From: Blastomussa wellsi
Lineage: Eukaryota > Cnidaria > Anthozoa > Scleractinia > Plerogyridae
Assembly (NCBI GenBank): GCA_947652115.1
Contig: OX393564.1
Location: 11,304,373 to 11,368,372 of the forward strand
Direction of reading: 5' to 3'
Length of the DNA: 64,000 nucleotides
In this document: positions 1 through 14,000 of the stretch, piece after piece
Numbering within the stretch: position 1 is the first letter of the stretch
Layout: the number at the start of each line of letters is the position of its first letter
Notes under the pieces: model-generated
What the model saw: the letters and a program-made list of their open reading frames with translations, nothing else
What the model was told of the DNA's origin: nothing
The model's database searches: none
Program-made: the position numbers and the translations under genes

Positions 1-365
1 AGTGTGCGAGAAAAGAGGGCGAGTCTATGGTTGATTCTCCTTATATACGCTTAGGTGAGACCGCTGAGAAGTTATGAAATAATCTCTTGTAGTCCATTTT
101 CCTTGCTTAACATAATAATAAATTATTTTTTTAAAACGTTTGTTCTTTGTTTTGATCAAAGGGAAAAGTTCGTTCATTAATGTAAAGGTGGGAAATTTAG
201 GACTTCGCCGGAATTTTTGTTTTGCACATCTCAGGATCTTAATCCATACTTACAGGGGAACTCACAATTACAACACTACAAATTCATTATAATAGTATCG
301 CTATACTCTATGCGACCTCATTTGTTACACTGTTTGTTGTTGCATTCGAAGAATTAGCAACTTAC
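1..365. other. Intron sequence, nothing recognised
   Basis: This lies downstream of the last visible NOP2 exon. It is AT-rich, and I see no coding segment or repeat structure. Confidence 0.6.
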
Positions 366-463
366 TTGGTGAATCCTTCTTGCCCAAAGTCCAGTCCAGT
401 TGATACTACCTTTACGTGTCTTTTACTGAGGACATAATCTACTACCCACTCATTTTCTTCCAC
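366..463 (-). CDS. NOP2: NOP2 exon: [12 protein letters not shown] segment
   Basis: Acceptor attacag|GTG and donor CCAA|gtaagt. The exon encodes the stretch directly after the motif-VI cysteine, [15 protein letters not shown] to [10 protein letters not shown]. This is the most 3' exon visible. The segment that normally ends the catalytic domain is not found in bases 1-365. Confidence 0.93.
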
Positions 464-3400
464 CTGTAATGAACAGTCCACGAAAAAGCACATCTGAGCA
501 TTTACAAATCAATTGATTTATTTAAACTGTCAATCAAGTTTGCATCTGTTGTAAATGTGTCTGAAATTGCCATGTATGCAACATTTTCAATTTTCATGTC
601 TCGTGGAATTAGAAAACGGTGAAATCGAAGACCCAACACCAAACTATAAGCCCAATTCTTAACGAGCGCAGCGAATACACTGATTTTAATGTTTTTCAAG
701 TCCGCCACGCACATCAGGTGCTTTGCCGAAAACAATACATGGGTCGTCGCATTTATGCTGTTTGGAATCGATCTTGCCTCATGGCATCTCGTGTATTTAT
801 TTTCCAAATTGTACTCTGAAATCTCCAGCAATTCAAGTGACACTACTCAAAAGTGTCAAATGTAAGGTTGACGCCGTAATTTGTCAGAATTCGTTGCGAG
901 CGAAGAATTCCAGAAGGACCAGAAGCCAATTTTGTTTTCAAGTTTGTGAAAACATATGACCATCGAGTTCACTGTTCAGCTGATGCAGTCCCGGTACGGT
1001 GGAGTTTCTTTTTCAGTTCTTTCAATCATCACGCTACTTCCAAATCTAAATCGCTTCAGAGTGAAACTTCTCAGAAAAAAGGGTTGAACATTGTTTTGAA
1101 CTCGACATTTGATTGGCTCAAATTGAAATATGTTGGAATGTATTGTTCTCATTCTGCGCTATGATTTGTTAACTTTGTCTGGGAGGCCCCGGTTACAGTA
1201 GTTTCACTGTAAGTAACTTAAACATTCTAATATGATTTGGCGGCATTTATGGGGTGTCCAGGGGAAGCTGCCCCATCCTCATGTCTAAATGTGGATAGTG
1301 TAGAGTGTTGTGTTTTTTTAAGTGCCCATTACAGTATCTCGTTGCAAAGTTACGCGGTTGCCAAGAAATTGCAATTTTATTTCTGGTACGTGTCTTTAGA
1401 TTTCTCCTTTCTGTCGGGCGGCAAAATTTACTTCAGTGATTTCTTTCTTTTTCGACTAAAAAATTTTTATCTGCTGAAAATTGCTACCAAAACTGCTGAA
1501 ATTATTCGTTCTGCAACTAATCACGTTGCAAAGGTATAAAGCTGGGAAAATTAAATGACGAAGAACATGTAAGCTTAGAAACTATTCATTCAACCGACAG
1601 TACTATGGCCATTCCAATAAAATGTTTCATTTCCCATCGCCCCGTCTCTTGTGATGGTGGGCCGGTTAATTAAAGACAGGGACATCACATCATATCAATT
1701 GTTGTTAATAAAACAAGAACGTGTGCTTGTAAATTAAAGTGCTTGATTTTTTGACTAGTGAATCTGGAATTGTTTTTTTTTTTACTTTTCGAAAAAAATG
1801 GGTCGGTCCGGCGATGGGAAACGAAACATTTTATTGGCATGGCCTATCAAACTAAAAAATAATTATGATTACGCCGTTTTTTGCTTATGATGAAACTCAA
1901 ACAAAAACTCCTCTTAATACTTACGTCCAACTCCTTTTGTTAAAGCTGTGAGAATACATTAAGCAAGAAGGCAAGAAGTTTAAGTTTGTTTTTGAAGCGT
2001 ACGCGAGCAGTGTGGAAGCTAACTCTCTGCAGCAATCTCAGTTACAATGCTTTCAGCCAATATGATATCGTAACGTTTTACTTCCGGTGCACACCAAATT
2101 CCATGGTTTATCAGGCAAAGAAAAAAGCACAGCTTCTGTTTTTTGCTGAAGTCGAAAGAAAATGCATTTTCCTGGAAACGTTAGCATGTGTTTTTAGGAA
2201 AATCAAAATAACATAGAAATGATGCTCAAAAAAGTGATCATCGGGCGACATTTATTGTCGTTATTTTTTAAGTTTTCGTGATAACAAAATATGCATGCTT
2301 GTAATTCTTAAGATCAATGTATTGTTTGACCCGACACTGCAAACTTGGAATGAGACCGCAAGTTTCTTGCGCAAAACTCAATTTTGTTTTGGGTCACGTG
2401 ACATAGGGTGTGTCTCGATGATGTCTTCAACTTGCTTGCACCCGCACTCTAAGGCTACTGTCTAAATAAAGTTACATAAAAGCAATGTTATGTCAAGTTA
2501 CAGCCGACTGAATTTTCCCTAGCAACAGCCGAAAAAGATTAAAGCCAGCTCCAAGCAATGCGCATTTTGCCAGTTGTGCTTTGAATTCAATCTTTGCAAA
2601 AGCAACCTGACCATGCCATTTAAGTAAATTTCACACACACCTTTATTTTCAGCTTGTAGTTTTGCATACAAGCGATGGAATGCACTTTTTATTGGCTTAC
2701 AAGTACAGTTAGCCAGCCGGTTGTTAGGTGAACACTTGAAAACCTTGTAAACATGAACCACTAAACTTTTCTTCTATTCTCTCAAAATGTTACCTGGGAT
2801 TATCGTGTCAATAGAGCTACAGAAACTACATTCTGTTGCTTAAACATAAATGCTGTGAGTACATACCAAAACAGAACAGGTGGAATAGACAATGTATCCA
2901 CCACTGGATGACTTTGCATCTGTAGCATCAATAGCAGACAGCAGAAGTTCTTTTTGAATATGAGAGCATCGTTGAATATCCTTTTCTGTCTATAACAAAG
3001 AAACACAGGAAAGGTTCCTTGCATTCAGCATTATTTAACAGTTGGTTCATGCTTTAGTGTGCACCATCAAGTCATGGCACACACGGAAGCGTAACTCCAG
3101 CTTCTTGAGTGCTCTCCAAACTTCCCAAGTGCACCATAATGCATTGGTGCACAGCTGAAAGCATGAACCAAAAAACAGCCACGCCAGAAAAAAATTACGG
3201 CGAAGAGATTTCTGCACGCTATCAGCTTAGTCCATTGGATGATGGAGCATGGTTACCTATGCCGAATTTGATTGCGTGACTCTGCTAGCTATGTTACAAG
3301 GGGTGACAGAACATAGAAGCGCTGGCTGTTATTTTACAGACTTTTAAGTTATCATGGAAGCTAGGAAAATCTCCAGCTCCTTCAAACGTGGCTGAAAACA

Positions 3401-6400
3401 GTTTTCAGAACTTGCGCTTCAATTTATCAATACCGTGGTACCACTTAAGTTTTGTGATAGCCTTTTATTTACAGCAGGTAGTTCATCCAACGTTCTTGTT
3501 GGTAACGCACAATATGCAATAACTCATTTAATTGTAATTGATTGATATGCTTATCTGCCAGTAATATGCAAGGACACGTTTAACCATAAAACAGACTGCA
3601 GATAAAAAAAATTAAGGATGTGTACGTCTCTTAAGAAACTTCAACTTCGGTTCTTAAATCTATAACTGGAGCTTCTTTGAGGATTGGTAAAGAAGGATGA
3701 TATGCTCTGATGATATGTATTTAATGTCTCTTTACAGTGCTGTTTGTTGACATTTCATATGTTCTAATTTGTAAAACATTTAGCTCATACACATCAGTTA
3801 CTCCACATAAACTTTGACAGTAATGCACTACATTGTCTGTAGATATATCTGATAGTATGCATGTCCCTTGAGGGTGACTCTTACCATAAATATCTCCAGC
3901 ATGCGAGTCAAATACTTTACATAATGGCCACTATTGGTGGTTTTCACTGTCATGCAATTAAAAACTAAATTCGAAACAATTTACCGGTAACTACAGAAGT
4001 TACGAATTACAGAGAGTGTAGATGTTAAATAAATAAACGAATTCCCCAGGTCTCAGGCCTGTGCGGTGTGCCATTCGCGAGTTATTTGCCGAAACGTTCC
4101 ACGCAAATTTACAAAGCTCAGTATGGAGACGTCACATTTGTGTCCTTCCGAGGAACACAAATATGGCCGCCGTGATGCCCAAGAAACCATCTGGAACTCA
4201 ATTGTGCAATAATAGCGACTGCTTTGGGCTCATGAGCTGTACTTTCACATAAACACCATTTATCATATCTTAAATGTTCAAACTGCTGAAAATCGGAAGG
4301 ATAGGCTTTTTCTAAACAAAACAACTTTGCCACGGCACTCGGCTTGATGTCACATGTTGCGGAAAACTCATGTATTCAAAATGCTCTGTTTTCAAAACGA
4401 AGGGCAATATCGAGCTGAAAATTTGCGAAAAGATATATTTTTAGTTCACCTTGCACCTAGTGGTAGCGAAAATGTAACAGGCCCAGCGAATTTTGAAAAC
4501 CAAGAATTGGCACAGTAAGCAATACCAACAGGAATACAACCAACTGTCAAAATAAATGCCATGTTTTGTTCTGATATCAATGACTCAAAAGCCTTTTTCA
4601 GTCCCATACAAAATTGATATCCCTCAATGGTAGCATCACCATGGACATTACCAGCTTGCACTGTATTCTAGCTGGTAATTCTGTTAGCAGTAGAAATGAC
4701 TGTGTTGCTAGTTGTGATAAACTACTGTATAGTTGACTGCCAAAATGCATCCCTTGTTTCAAGTCACCTGGGTTACTTATACGTATCTTGTTCTTAAGAT
4801 TCGTTTCCTTCTCATTTTTTGTACAAACCTGACACTTTTTGTGCGTACTTTTGTATGCGATATTTTTAATAAGACTATGAATTTTCGATGACTTTGGTGT
4901 GTTTTTCTTTGAGCGCCTACATACATAACTCTGTAGGTTTCGGCTTTTCTGAGACAGACGTTTCAACATCTTCAGTAGTACTCTGCTTGCTTCATGATCA
5001 CGCTTATACCCATGGCATCCGCATACAACACTCCTACAGTCATGATACACAAACTTTGCATAACGAGAACTGGATTTTTGCGCTTTTATTGAAATTATGT
5101 TCATATACATTACTCAAACCGATAACTTTTTCTAGTATATCACAGTCATCAAGTAACGAAGGAAAAAACGCGCCCGAGCGCATTGTTGATTTAAAATAGT
5201 ACGCGGAAACATGACAGAAGAACACAGAGAAGCACGAGGCATGTGAAGAGCAAGTTTTTTATTTCTTTTATAAAATGAAAACAACTACATCAGAGCAAAA
5301 ACAAGTGAAAAACAGAAAACAATTGCGTGTTTTAATTGTCAATATAAATTTTCTCCTTACATGTACGCAAGCTTTCTTTCGATTGGTTTAAACGGTGAAT
5401 GGAAAATAAAACTGTTCCTTTGGTGACAAGAAGTGACAAGAATCAAACGAATATAAAAAACGATTCCGAAGAAATAACTACAGAAAAACCAGTTTTCGGA
5501 AGCAAACTGAAACATTCCCGAGTCACTGATTTTTGCTTTGAGGCGGGTTGAAGTTGCTGCCAAATGTTTCGCTGCGGATCATCATGAAGGAGGAGGATGA
5601 GTGGCTTTGCGTTTCAACCACTGTGCTCAAAGCTGATTTGCAGGCTGATCACTTGCGTTGCCTGGTTTTCCCCGGTAAAGCACTGGACAAAACATCACTA
5701 CATTTCTTGAGCTGGGTTGAAGATGGGCGGGAATTATAATGCTGCAAACTGTTTGGCCGCCGTGATGCCCAAGAAACCATCTGGAACTCAATTGTGCAAT
5801 AATAGCGACTGCTTTGGGCTCATGAGCTGTACTTTCACATAAACACCATTTATCATATCTTAAATGTTCAAACTGCTGAAAATCGGAAGGATAGGCTTTT
5901 TCTAAACAAAACAACTTTGCCACGGCACTCGGCTTGATGTCACATGTTGCGGAAAACTCATGTATTCAAAATGCTCTGTTTTCAAAACGAAGGGCAATAT
6001 CGAGCTGAAAATTTGCGAAAAGATATATTTTTAGTTCACCTTGCACCTAGTGGTAGCGAAAATGTAACAGGCCCAGCGAATTTTGAAAACCAAGAATTGG
6101 CACAGTAAGCAATACCAACAGGAATACAACCAACTGTCAAAATAAATGCCATGTTTTGTTCTGATATCAATGACTCAAAAGCCTTTTTCAGTCCCATACA
6201 AAATTGATATCCCTCAATGGTAGCATCACCATGGACATTACCAGCTTGCACTGTATTCTAGCTGGTAATTCTGTTAGCAGTAGAAATGACTGTGTTGCTA
6301 GTTGTGATAAACTACTGTATAGTTGACTGCCAAAATGCATCCCTTGTTTCAAGTCACTTGGGTTACTTATACGTATCTTGTTCTTAAGATTCGTTTCCTT

Positions 6401-9389
6401 CTCATTTTTTGTACAAACCTGACACTTTTTGTGCGTACTTTTGTATGCGATATTTTTAATAAGACTATGAATTTTCGATGACTTTGGTGTGTTTTTCTTT
6501 GAGCGCCTACATACATAACTCTGTAGGTTTCGGCTTTTCTGAGACAGACGTTTCAACATCTTCAGTAGTACTCTGCTTGCTTCATGATCACGTTTATACC
6601 CATGGCATCCGCATACAACACTCCTACAGTCATGATACACAAACTTTGCATAACGAGAACTGGATTTTTGCGCTTTTATTGAAATTATGTTCATATACAT
6701 TACTCAAACCGATAACTTTTTCTAGTATATCACAGTCATCAAGTAACGAAGGAAAAAACGCGCCCGAGCGCATTGTTGATTTAAAATAGTACGCGGAAAC
6801 ATGACAGAAGTACACAGAGAAGCACGAGGCATGTGAAGAGCAAGTTTTTTATTTCTTTTATAAAATGAAAACAACTACATCAGAGCAAAAACAAGTGAAA
6901 AACAGAAAACAATTGCGTGTTTTAATTGTCAATATAAATTTTCTCCTTACATGTACGCAAGCTTTATTTCGATTGGTTTAAACGGTGAATGGAAAATAAA
7001 ACTGTTCCTTTGGTGACAAGAAGTGACAAGAATCAAACGAATATAAAAAACGATTCCGAAGAAATAACTACAGAAAAACCAGTTTTCGGAAGCAAACTGA
7101 AACATTCCCGAGTCACTGATTTTTGCTTTGAGGCGGGTTGAAGTTGCTGCCAAATGTTTCGCTGCGGATCATCATGAAGGAGGAGGATGAGTGGCTTTGC
7201 GTTTCAACCACTGTGCTCAAAGCTGATTTGCAGGCTGATCACTTGCGTTGCCTGGTTTTCCCCGGTAAAGCACTGGACAAAACATCACTACATTTCTTGA
7301 GCTGGGTTGAAGATGGGCGGGAATTATAATGCTGCAAACTGTTTGGCCGCCGTGATGCCCAAGAAACCATCTGGAACTCAATTGTGCAATAATAGCGACT
7401 GCTTTGGGCTCATGAGCTGTACTTTCACATAAACACCATTTATCATATCTTAAATGTTCAAACTGCTGAAAATCGGAAGGATAGGCTTTTTCTAAACAAA
7501 ACAACTTTGCCACGGCACTCGGCTTGATGTCACATGTTGCGGAAAACTCATGTATTCAAAATGCTCTGTTTTCAAAACGAAGGGCAATATCGAGCTGAAA
7601 ATTTGCGAAAAGATATATTTTTAGTTCACCTTGCACCTAGTGGTAGCGAAAATGTAACAGGCCCAGCGAATTTTGAAAACCAAGAATTGGCACAGTAAGC
7701 AATACCAACAGGAATACAACCAACTGTCAAAATAAATGCCATGTTTTGTTCTGATATCAATGACTCAAAAGCCTTTTTCAGTCCCATACAAAATTGATAT
7801 CCCTCAATGGTAGCATCACCATGGACATTACCAGCTTGCACTGTATTCTAGCTGGTAATTCTGTTAGCAGTAGAAATGACTGTGTTGCTAGTTGTGATAA
7901 ACTACTGTATAGTTGACTGCCAAAATGCATCCCTTGTTTCAAGTCACTTGGGTTACTTATACGTATCTTGTTCTTAAGATTCGTTTCCTTCTCATTTTTT
8001 GTACAAACCTGACACTTTTTGTGCGTACTTTTGTATGCGATATTTTTAATAAGACTATGAATTTTCGATGACTTTGGTGTGTTTTTCTTTGAGCGCCTAC
8101 ATACATAACTCTGTAGGTTTCGGCTTTTCTGAGACAGACGTTTCAACATCTTCAGTAGTACTCTGCTTGCTTCATGATCACGTTTATACCCATGGCATCC
8201 GCATACAACACTCCTACAGTCATGATACACAAACTTTGCATAACGAGAACTGGATTTTTGCGCTTTTATTGAAATTATGTTCATATACATTACTCAAACC
8301 GATAACTTTTTCTAGTATATCACAGTCATCAAGTAACGAAGGAAAAAACGCGCCCGAGCGCATTGTTGATTTAAAATAGTACGCGGAAACATGACAGAAG
8401 TACACAGAGAAGCACGAGGCATGTGAAGAGCAAGTTTTTTATTTCTTTTATAAAATGAAAACAACTACATCAGAGCAAAAACAAGTGAAAAACAGAAAAC
8501 AATTGCGTGTTTTAATTGTCAATATAAATTTTCTCCTTACATGTACGCAAGCTTTCTTTCGATTGGTTTAAACGGTGAATGGAAAATAAAACTGTTCCTT
8601 TGGTGACAAGAAGTGACAAGAATCAAACGAATGTAAAAAACGATTCCGAAGAAATAACTACAGAAAAACCAGTTTTCGGAAGCAAACTGAAACATTCCCG
8701 AGTCACTGATTTTTGCTTTGAGGCGGGTTGAAGTTGCTGCCAAATGTTTCGCTGCGGATCATCATGAAGGAGGAGGATGAGTGGCTTTGCGTTTCAACCA
8801 CTGTGCTCAAAGCTGATTTGCAGGCTGATCACTTGCGTTGCCTGGTTTTCCCCGGTAAAGCACTGGACAAAACATCACTACATTTCTTGAGCTGGGTTGA
8901 AGATGGGCGGGAATTATAATGCTGCAAACTGTTTGGGTTTCTGTGGCCCGAAATGTGGCAGATGTGTGGGTCTGACAGACCAGCTTCAGACCACAAGGTT
9001 ATGGCTGTCGCCCGAACACAGTGATTTATGTAAACTTTGGTAAGCTTGGCCTCTGTGCTTATTTCTTTCATCATATTTCCGAGTGATTGACAGCAAGCGG
9101 ACGGTTTTCAAACCAGATGTCGTGTGTGATGGCGAATTTAGGTTGCTAAAATACTACAGAGCTTCGCATTTCGGATTTAGCTTGGAGAGATACACGCTAA
9201 GTGTTCAATAGCCGTCGGTCTCACTCTCTGTTGCTAGACTTGTCATGCAGTCCACCAGGGCGGCTTTTGGGTCATGGTGACATAGCACTTTCCTTGCTCG
9301 TCTACTGCAAATTCAAACCTCGCCGGCGTTAAGTTTCGCTGCCCTTCTCGGCCTCGTCCACACCATTAACCCTTTACTCCCCAAGAGTG

Positions 9390-9436
<47 letters not shown>

Positions 9437-9503
9437 AGGGAGACCCCTTGGGGCTTAAAGGGTTAAAAAACTATCTCCCTTAACCCTTTACTCCCCAAGA
9501 GTG

Positions 9504-9547
<44 letters not shown>

Positions 9548-11010
9548 GCTGGACGATTTCCTTCCCTTGCTGTTTCAGGCTTTTGATTTTGCCATTCAGC
9601 ATACAGCTGGACCTTGCAAATGCAGCGCAATTCAGTTGTAAAGTGGGTAATTCAAATGCCTCTATTGCATTTCTGAACGATATCAAAGACGATCTGCTAT
9701 ATTCCGCTCCCTTCTTGCTCCGTGCTTCTGTGCTAAATTTTTACAAGCTGTTGTCAAGTTGCTCTTTGCTCATAATCCTCTATTTCCGGCAAAGCAGGAA
9801 CTTTTTAAGCACTCATTCTGAAGAAAAAAGTAATGAAAGATTTACTTTGATTTCACCCTTGTACTGACCTTTGGTATTAAGACTTAACTGTGTATTTCAA
9901 ATGGGAAACTGTTGAATGAGACATTGCAACAGCTAACAGAGCAATTAATTAACCGGCTCAATCAAAAACTAGTACAATATTGCAGTGTATCTAAATTTTC
10001 GTTTCGGCATAGCATTGAAATAGGACTTTTTCGTTGTTCTCTTCGGTAAGTGATGACGTCACAAAACTAAATTTATGAAATTATGGGATTTACCAAGATA
10101 TTCTGAAAGAACATGATGAAGAATGCCCACTTGCCAAAAATCAGCAGTCTTATTTCAATTTGGGGGTGAGATATTGGCCCTTTCATGGTTCAGAATTGGT
10201 TTTAAGTTTTAGGCCCCGTCCACACGTATCCGTTTTCATTTGAAAACGCAACTTTTTTTTGTTACGGTACGGCTTCCGTCCACACGTATCCGATGAAAAC
10301 GGTCACGGAAAACGTAACTTTTTGAAAACGCTCTCCAGAGTGAAATGTTTTGAAAACGCCGTTTTCGTTTTTACGTGTGGACAGGGAGAAAACGGAACTT
10401 TTCAAAAACGATGACGTATCAGTATTGGATCCAGCCCACCCTCGCGAAAGAAAATGGCACCACGTGGCTTCCCTTCCTATCTTGCGGGCTCCTTTTACCG
10501 GTAAATGCGCATGCACCGTCAGCAGAATCTGCGTTTTCGAATTGTTTCAACGTTTTCGTGTGGACGGATTAAAATGGTATGAATACGCTACATGTTGACG
10601 CGAATTTTTTTGAAAACAGAGGAAAAAAGTGCATTTTCAAACGAAAACGGATACGTGTTTACAGGGCTTTAGCTTTTTGTCTGTATAGTGCATGCAGTTA
10701 GGATAAATTTCCTTACCTTTGAAAGCATTTACAGCCCGATTTGTCGCGCTCTTCGTAGCCCTTGCTTAGGTTTCCAACAAAAGGTTGTTTCTCTCCGCTT
10801 CGGTCATTTCCACAAATCTTGTTTTCTTCGTTAAAGCTGCCCCAGCTCGAGACCCTTCCAAACTACTTTTATCGGTATAATTTGGTTTTATCAACTGGGT
10901 TGATAATGTAAATTGGCCACCGTAAAGAGATTCGAGAGCTGACGTTTCGAGCGTTAGCCCTTCATCGGAGCGAATCACCCAGTTGATAAAACCAAATTAT
11001 ATTGTTATCC

Positions 11011-11045
<35 letters not shown>

Positions 11046-14000
11046 GTTACCCCCTCTATTTACTCTTATCAGTGTTCAGGAACTCAAACCCTAACTGAAA
11101 AAATGTAAATTCTTCAGCCATAATGGCCGACCGGCTGAGTTTCAAATTTTATCCTCAGCCAGAAAATTGTGGCATAGCTTGTATACTTGGGAGGCCTAAT
11201 GGTTAGTGCGCTGGACTCCGGATCGGACGGTCGGGTTCGATCCCTGGCAGGGGTATTGCGTTGTGTTCTTGGGCAAAACACTTTACTTTCAGTGCCTCTA
11301 TTCACCGGGGTGTATAAATGGGTACCGGCGAATTAACTGCTGGGGGGGGGGGGGTAACCCTGCGATGAACTAGCATCCCATCCAAAGGGAGATGAAATAC
11401 CGCATTTACCCGTGTATTAGTCGACTTCGTGTATAAGTCGACTCCCTAATTTTGGAGCCAAAAACTAAGTTTTCTTCACTTTATTGGAAAACTTAAAAAA
11501 TATGAAACAATTAGAGCAAGCTTCAATGTGAAGTTTTAATATTCTCGCATGCCCGCAATCGTTTTAACAACACATTTACATGTGGGCATTTTGCCCATAA
11601 TGTTTGAAACAGGCTTACAAAATCAAACATACTAATTCCAGACAAACCTTTCCAGCTGTGGTAGATGAAAAAGCAGCTTTAGCATGCAGGCAAAACACCA
11701 AAGAAGGTCAATAATCTTTGAGAATGCTCGATAAATTTCAATGCCTTATTAATTCATGTAACGATATATGAATTCATGACGCATTGAAATGTACAGTTGC
11801 ACGGAGATTCAAGACGATGGATAAGTATAATTAGAACCACAAGCGACTAGCCGAAAAATAAGTGCAATGTTTACCAAAGTTGAGGCTACAAATTGACAGC
11901 CTTAGAATATTTCAATGAAGTTGAAACTTGGGGATTATATTAAATATCGGTTAATCTACCTGAAGAATAATTTTTAAAAAATTTATCTACCATTTTTCAA
12001 ATAACGACCATTTCAATGAATGTAGGGTCAATTTTGACGAAAACGCAAAATAACACTCCACTCCAGTTCATATTCAAGCGAGAGTTTTCAGAAATCGAAT
12101 AGAACGATTTTTCTAAGATTTTCACCAAATGTAATTGGATGCTGTTCAATTTATTTCAGACCAAAGTCATCTTTCATCAGGCCTAGTGAACAAACTTTTT
12201 AATAACATTCAGGAAGTAATATGATTTTGTAAATTTTCTCGAAATCGCTCTTATAAAAATTCTTCAAATTTGGCAGACCTCAAGAAAAGTATGCCAGGCT
12301 AAAGATCCAGGAAGGGTTTTCCAAAATTATCCCTTGATGACAGGTTATTCGGTCTCGAGTAAAGTGGGGCATGACGTCACTACGTTGCTATAAAATTAAC
12401 TTCATCTGAAACATTGATCTTTCTCTAGTGCACCTGGAGCAATCGATTTTCTGTCGGATACTCTATGGTGGTACACTAGATGCTCAAAGTTGAAAGGTAT
12501 CGTCACTCAAAAATCCGATCGAGCCACCTTAAGATGCGTTCCCCATTATTAAACATGATTATTTGAATGATTGAATGAGAATGACTTCAATACCTTGTTG
12601 ATTTTGACAGCTGGGTCCTTTGATATTACTCCTGTTCCACTGCATGGAGCATCAAGAAGAACACGGTCGAAACCCGCCATCACCTTGAAAGTCAAGAACA
12701 TTAATCCATGGGTGAATGAATAAATGAAATCTTTAATTAAACATGGTTAAAAAGATCATTCAGTGGTAATCATAATTATAACAAAATTCTCGAATCTGAT
12801 TAACAAGGTGTCCAATAACAAGGTTTGCATGCTGCACATGCACGCGCTATTTCTTTGGTTCCTCAATACGACTGAAACTCCTTCATATTCCTAGAACTTT
12901 AATTTTCAAACATTGCTTTCTTATCATAGCAATGATAAATCATCAACAGGTTTTGCAAGCTTTGTGGAAGTTCTTCTCGAATTTTATTTAGTTATGATTA
13001 ATTGGTAACAGGACTTTGTTTTGTCCAATTCTGTCTGTAATAATACAAGTGATTAACAATCAGACGACCACGTAGCAGGAGCCCAATTTGATTAATCACG
13101 AGTATGATTACAGACCGAATTGGACAAAAACGAAGTCCTGTTACCAATTAATCATAATTGTACTTCACTCAGAATTGGACTCCACTCAGGCCTACTACCA
13201 CATTACTAATTATAATGTCATGTATTTTCTTGCATTACCGACTGCACGTGCAATTGACCTTTTTACCGATACGGCGGCTATTTTGAATTCTATTTTTTCA
13301 AGTAGCTATTATGGGATGCCCAGGGGCATTAATTTGCAGATTCGGATACTTTGGCATTTGCCATGGGAGTTATTATATTTTTGGTAGTGCATGGCTATTT
13401 GTTGCGGTTGCAGTTTTATGATCAGTTGAAGCCATCTCTTGCTACATTTCCGTCAATTTGCCCATGTTTGTTATTCCTTTGATACAATACACATTATAAA
13501 TACACTGGGAGGTGCCTTACTTCCTTATTTTTGGTGGTTCAGCTGTGATTTTCGAGCATGTTTATTATTATCTCAATCGCTAACTATTCGGCAGTTTGCG
13601 TCCTTGCTATTACGATTGTTCTCGAAGTTTTCCTGTGCATTTGTAGTAAAGCTATCGATACACGAGATGGCTATTCCTGATTCTTGTCTGCTTTTCATGA
13701 TATCTAGTATGAAAATGATTTGTTCTCGTTTCACTACAGAATGATTAGAGAACAAAAACAAAAACAAAACAATTCTCCAATATACTGGTTCACATACACC
13801 GAATGCAAATATGGCGGATCACTCGGTTGTCGCCTGGTACGAGTCGCATGAAAGCGAGGCTAGTCAGTCTTCGATGCTTTGTCTTGACCAGAAAGTCTTG
13901 CTTCGTTGTCGATTTGGTTCGTTTTGTTTCGCACTACCTACGCGTTTTTGTGTTTCTGAATGCCGCGAGAAGGGATAGAAATCTTTCACCGTTTACCTCT

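Larger units (their letters stand above)
4046..9100 (-). mobile_element. Crypton-like element with an internal tandem triplication
   Basis: The minus strand at 9074-8832 encodes a tyrosine-recombinase C-terminus. The remaining sequence runs leftward to a segment (4046-4163) whose diverged inverted relative is at 25480-25685, so this is a dispersed family. The parent element appears to comprise 4046-5753 plus 8934-9100, with two extra tandem copies of its central 1590 bp. No terminal inverted repeats are seen, as expected for Cryptons. The N-terminal half of the recombinase is missing. The family assignment rests on the recombinase motif. Confidence 0.6.

Noticed and set aside
4888..5199. 103-codon plus-strand frame repeated in the tandem units
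   Set aside because: It is the complement of the Cys-rich minus-strand frame, and its conservation comes only from the recent triplication.
13439..13744. 101-codon plus-strand frame
   Set aside because: No recognisable domain, overlapped by a minus-strand frame, and within intron sequence.
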